A stretch of DNA of 46,856 nucleotides from Acidobacteriota bacterium (GTDB taxonomy: Bacteria > Acidobacteriota > Blastocatellia > HR10). Within the stretch, counting starts at the first letter, position 1, and every line of letters starts with the position of its first letter. A program made the position numbers and the translations under genes. Location: the NCBI GenBank assembly GCA_030550025.1, contig JAUQQC010000016.1, forward strand, positions 1-46,856, given 5' to 3'. Positions 45,321 to 46,856 of this stretch are shown piece by piece. The notes beneath the pieces are model-generated. The model ran no database searches, had not been told where the DNA came from, and was given only the letters and a program-made list of their open reading frames with translations.

Positions 45321-46856
45321 TCATCCGGATCGTCTCTCGGCGAGCTTGGCCTTCTTCTCCTTCAGGAGTTCGAGATGGCGACGGGCGTAGGCGATCTGGG
45401 CGATCAAACGCAGCGGGGGATTCTCTAAGCTCGGGAGGAGTGTGAACGTGCGCGCCGGATCAGCGGAGGTGAACGCTATGACGACGCGTTCGAGCATGAG
45501 CATGATGTCCTGTTCAGCGACGCCGATGACCAAGCCCACGTCCTTGAAATTGAATTGGAAATTGGCGCCCGGCCTCTCGGCCACGGCCTCTGGCTGATTA
45601 AGCGGGCCGATGGCTTGAGCGAACAGTTCGAATGCGCGATCCGCATCCAGTGGGAGCAGGGCTTCCGCGATCAAGATGAGCGCGCGCGCCTTCTCAATGG
45701 ACACTGGCAAGCGCCGGATTCGGGCCTCGGCTTCTTGAAGGAGGGCGAGCGCGGCATCCTCCTCCTCTCGTTCCTTGAGCTTTCGGGCGAGCCGGTTGAA
45801 CACATGGGCGAGTCGCTCCGGGTTGTTCAACTCCCCTGCGCTTCGGCGGGCAGTCTCCAAGTCCCCTTTCTCCAGCGCATGCTCGGCCCACCGATAATGG
45901 ACGAAATCCGAGGCCTCCGCGCGTTGCTTCAAATCGCTGAGGCGGGGGACGAGGTCCGCCGCAGTCTCGAATTTGTTGGCGAAAACAGCTTCGGAGATCG
46001 CTTGGAAGAGATACGCGTCTCGCTCCTCCGCATCTTTCGTGCGCTCCGCCTGTCGAAGAAGATCGGCGATCCTCTCTTCCGGGCCGAACGCCCGTTTCGC
46101 CTCCGCGGCCTCGACTTCGGCTTGCGCCCGAGCGGGGAGTTTGATCGCGAGTTGGTTCAGGAGCCCATCAACCAGTGCCGCGCGATCAGGAAGATACTGT
46201 TGGACCCGCGGTCGGATGACGGTGAGGATTTGATAGAGGGCGCGCGGGTTCGTGATGTCCGTTTGAGGGAATCCGGGCGCCAACATCGGGTTCAGCGCGA
46301 TCTCGACGTACTGCGCGAGGGCTTCAAGAAGCACATGCAGATACTGCGCGGCAATGGTTGGATTCACCGGTGGCGGCTCCGATTTGGCGATGAAGCGCAT
46401 GGGGAGCTGCCAGTCCTGGGCGACGTAAGAACCAAGCGGGATCAGCTCGTAGAGAGAGGGCGGGGTGTTCCGAGCGGTCACTCCAAGAGCATGCGTGAAG
46501 AGCTGATCGGCCAACGCGGAATCTTTCGAGCGAAGGTCCATGAGGAATCGAACGAGGACGAAAGGGTCTGCAACTCCTTCGCTCAAGGCGGCCGTGACGG
46601 CTTCGGCGGCGCTCTTCGGGTCTTTTTCCAGCAGAAGATGAGCCAGGTGCATGAGCGCTCGCGTGCGCTCTGAGCCAGCGGGGCGTGGCATACGGTGAGC
46701 CTCTTGGCGCTCCTCGTGTTTGGGCTCTTCTGCCTCGCTCTTTTTGATCTCCAGGCTCTTGGCCAACTCCATTGCCAAGGGGGGGTCGAGCTTGCTCACT
46801 TTGGCGAGGAGTTCCCGGCGTAGTCCATCCGGATCGCGCATGCTGCCAATCCAGGC
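45321..46856 (-). CDS. Helical-repeat protein of unknown function, N-terminus beyond the right edge
   Basis: At least 511 residues, all predicted helical and TPR-like, with many Ala/Leu/Glu-rich repeats (for example SIEKARALILIAEALLPLDA and ADPARTFTLLPSLENPPLRL). The first ATG in the window is at 46841, but the frame stays open to the edge (AWIGSM before it) and no ribosome binding site precedes that ATG, so the true start lies outside. No catalytic motif is seen. Large exported helical proteins of this type are frequent in Acidobacteriota (recollection, not checked). Confidence 0.7.
   Translation of the reverse strand, partial: AWIGSMRDPDGLRRELLAKVSKLDPPLAMELAKSLEIKKSEAEEPKHEERQEAHRMPRPAGSERTRALMHLAHLLLEKDPKSAAEAVTAALSEGVADPFVLVRFLMDLRSKDSALADQLFTHALGVTARNTPPSLYELIPLGSYVAQDWQLPMRFIAKSEPPPVNPTIAAQYLHVLLEALAQYVEIALNPMLAPGFPQTDITNPRALYQILTVIRPRVQQYLPDRAALVDGLLNQLAIKLPARAQAEVEAAEAKRAFGPEERIADLLRQAERTKDAEERDAYLFQAISEAVFANKFETAADLVPRLSDLKQRAEASDFVHYRWAEHALEKGDLETARRSAGELNNPERLAHVFNRLARKLKEREEEDAALALLQEAEARIRRLPVSIEKARALILIAEALLPLDADRAFELFAQAIGPLNQPEAVAERPGANFQFNFKDVGLVIGVAEQDIMLMLERVVIAFTSADPARTFTLLPSLENPPLRLIAQIAYARRHLELLKEKKAKLAERRSG

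Overview
The window is GC-rich, gene-dense bacterial chromosome. It has no insertion sequence, phage gene or CRISPR array that I can see. An Oar-type TonB-dependent receptor with an N-terminal carboxypeptidase-regulatory domain, a large exported M14 peptidase, an M61 peptidase, FG-GAP and OmpA surface proteins and pdxS/pdxT all fit a diderm, most likely an Acidobacteriota member (inference; no rRNA is present to confirm it). Long open frames antisense to real genes are common, as expected at this GC content.

Layout. (1) 1-13603, all on the minus strand: a peptide or hydantoin scavenging block with hydantoinase subunits B (cut by the left edge) and A, a 1416-residue M14 metallopeptidase, a TonB-dependent receptor, an MFS transporter, an M61 peptidase and an FCD-type GntR regulator. 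A perfect GntR-like palindrome lies at the receptor's transcription start. (2) 13696-15331: pdxS-pdxT, making pyridoxal phosphate, behind a long leader with a direct repeat. (3) 15457-22781, minus: the housekeeping row tRNA-Val, thrS, infC, rpmI, rplT, pheS, pheT, a zapB-like gene and zapA. (4) 22946-27501, plus: gatC, gatA, alr, a CPBP-type membrane protein with altered catalytic motif, and sppA. (5) 27509-29116, minus: ribH, nusB and a small exported protein. (6) 29217-30465: a cytochrome P460 gene divergent from a regulator made of two fused HxlR domains, with an 18-bp palindrome between them. (7) 30789-38017: a double-ACT protein, then two large plus-strand surface proteins (FG-GAP/beta-helix/Ig and OmpA/Ig). 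(8) 38092-45313, plus: an assimilatory sulfate-reduction operon with two different siroheme sulfite/nitrite reductases, the two siroheme-making enzymes, APS reductase and a TauE/SafE exporter. (9) 45321 to the right edge, minus: a partial helical-repeat protein of unknown function.

The most interesting item lies between the two reductase genes. A 42-codon reading frame with a good ribosome binding site has Cys, Met, Cys, Met and Cys codons within an eight-codon stretch. It is followed by four RNA segments able to form mutually exclusive protector, antiterminator and terminator helices. The layout matches a ribosome-mediated attenuator, which would sense charged tRNA-Cys (and perhaps tRNA-Met) and control the downstream reductase, siroheme and APS reductase genes. 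A second small frame, ending Cys-Arg-Arg, sits in the 5' leader of the same operon behind a strong promoter. These are readings of the sequence and are not experimentally shown.
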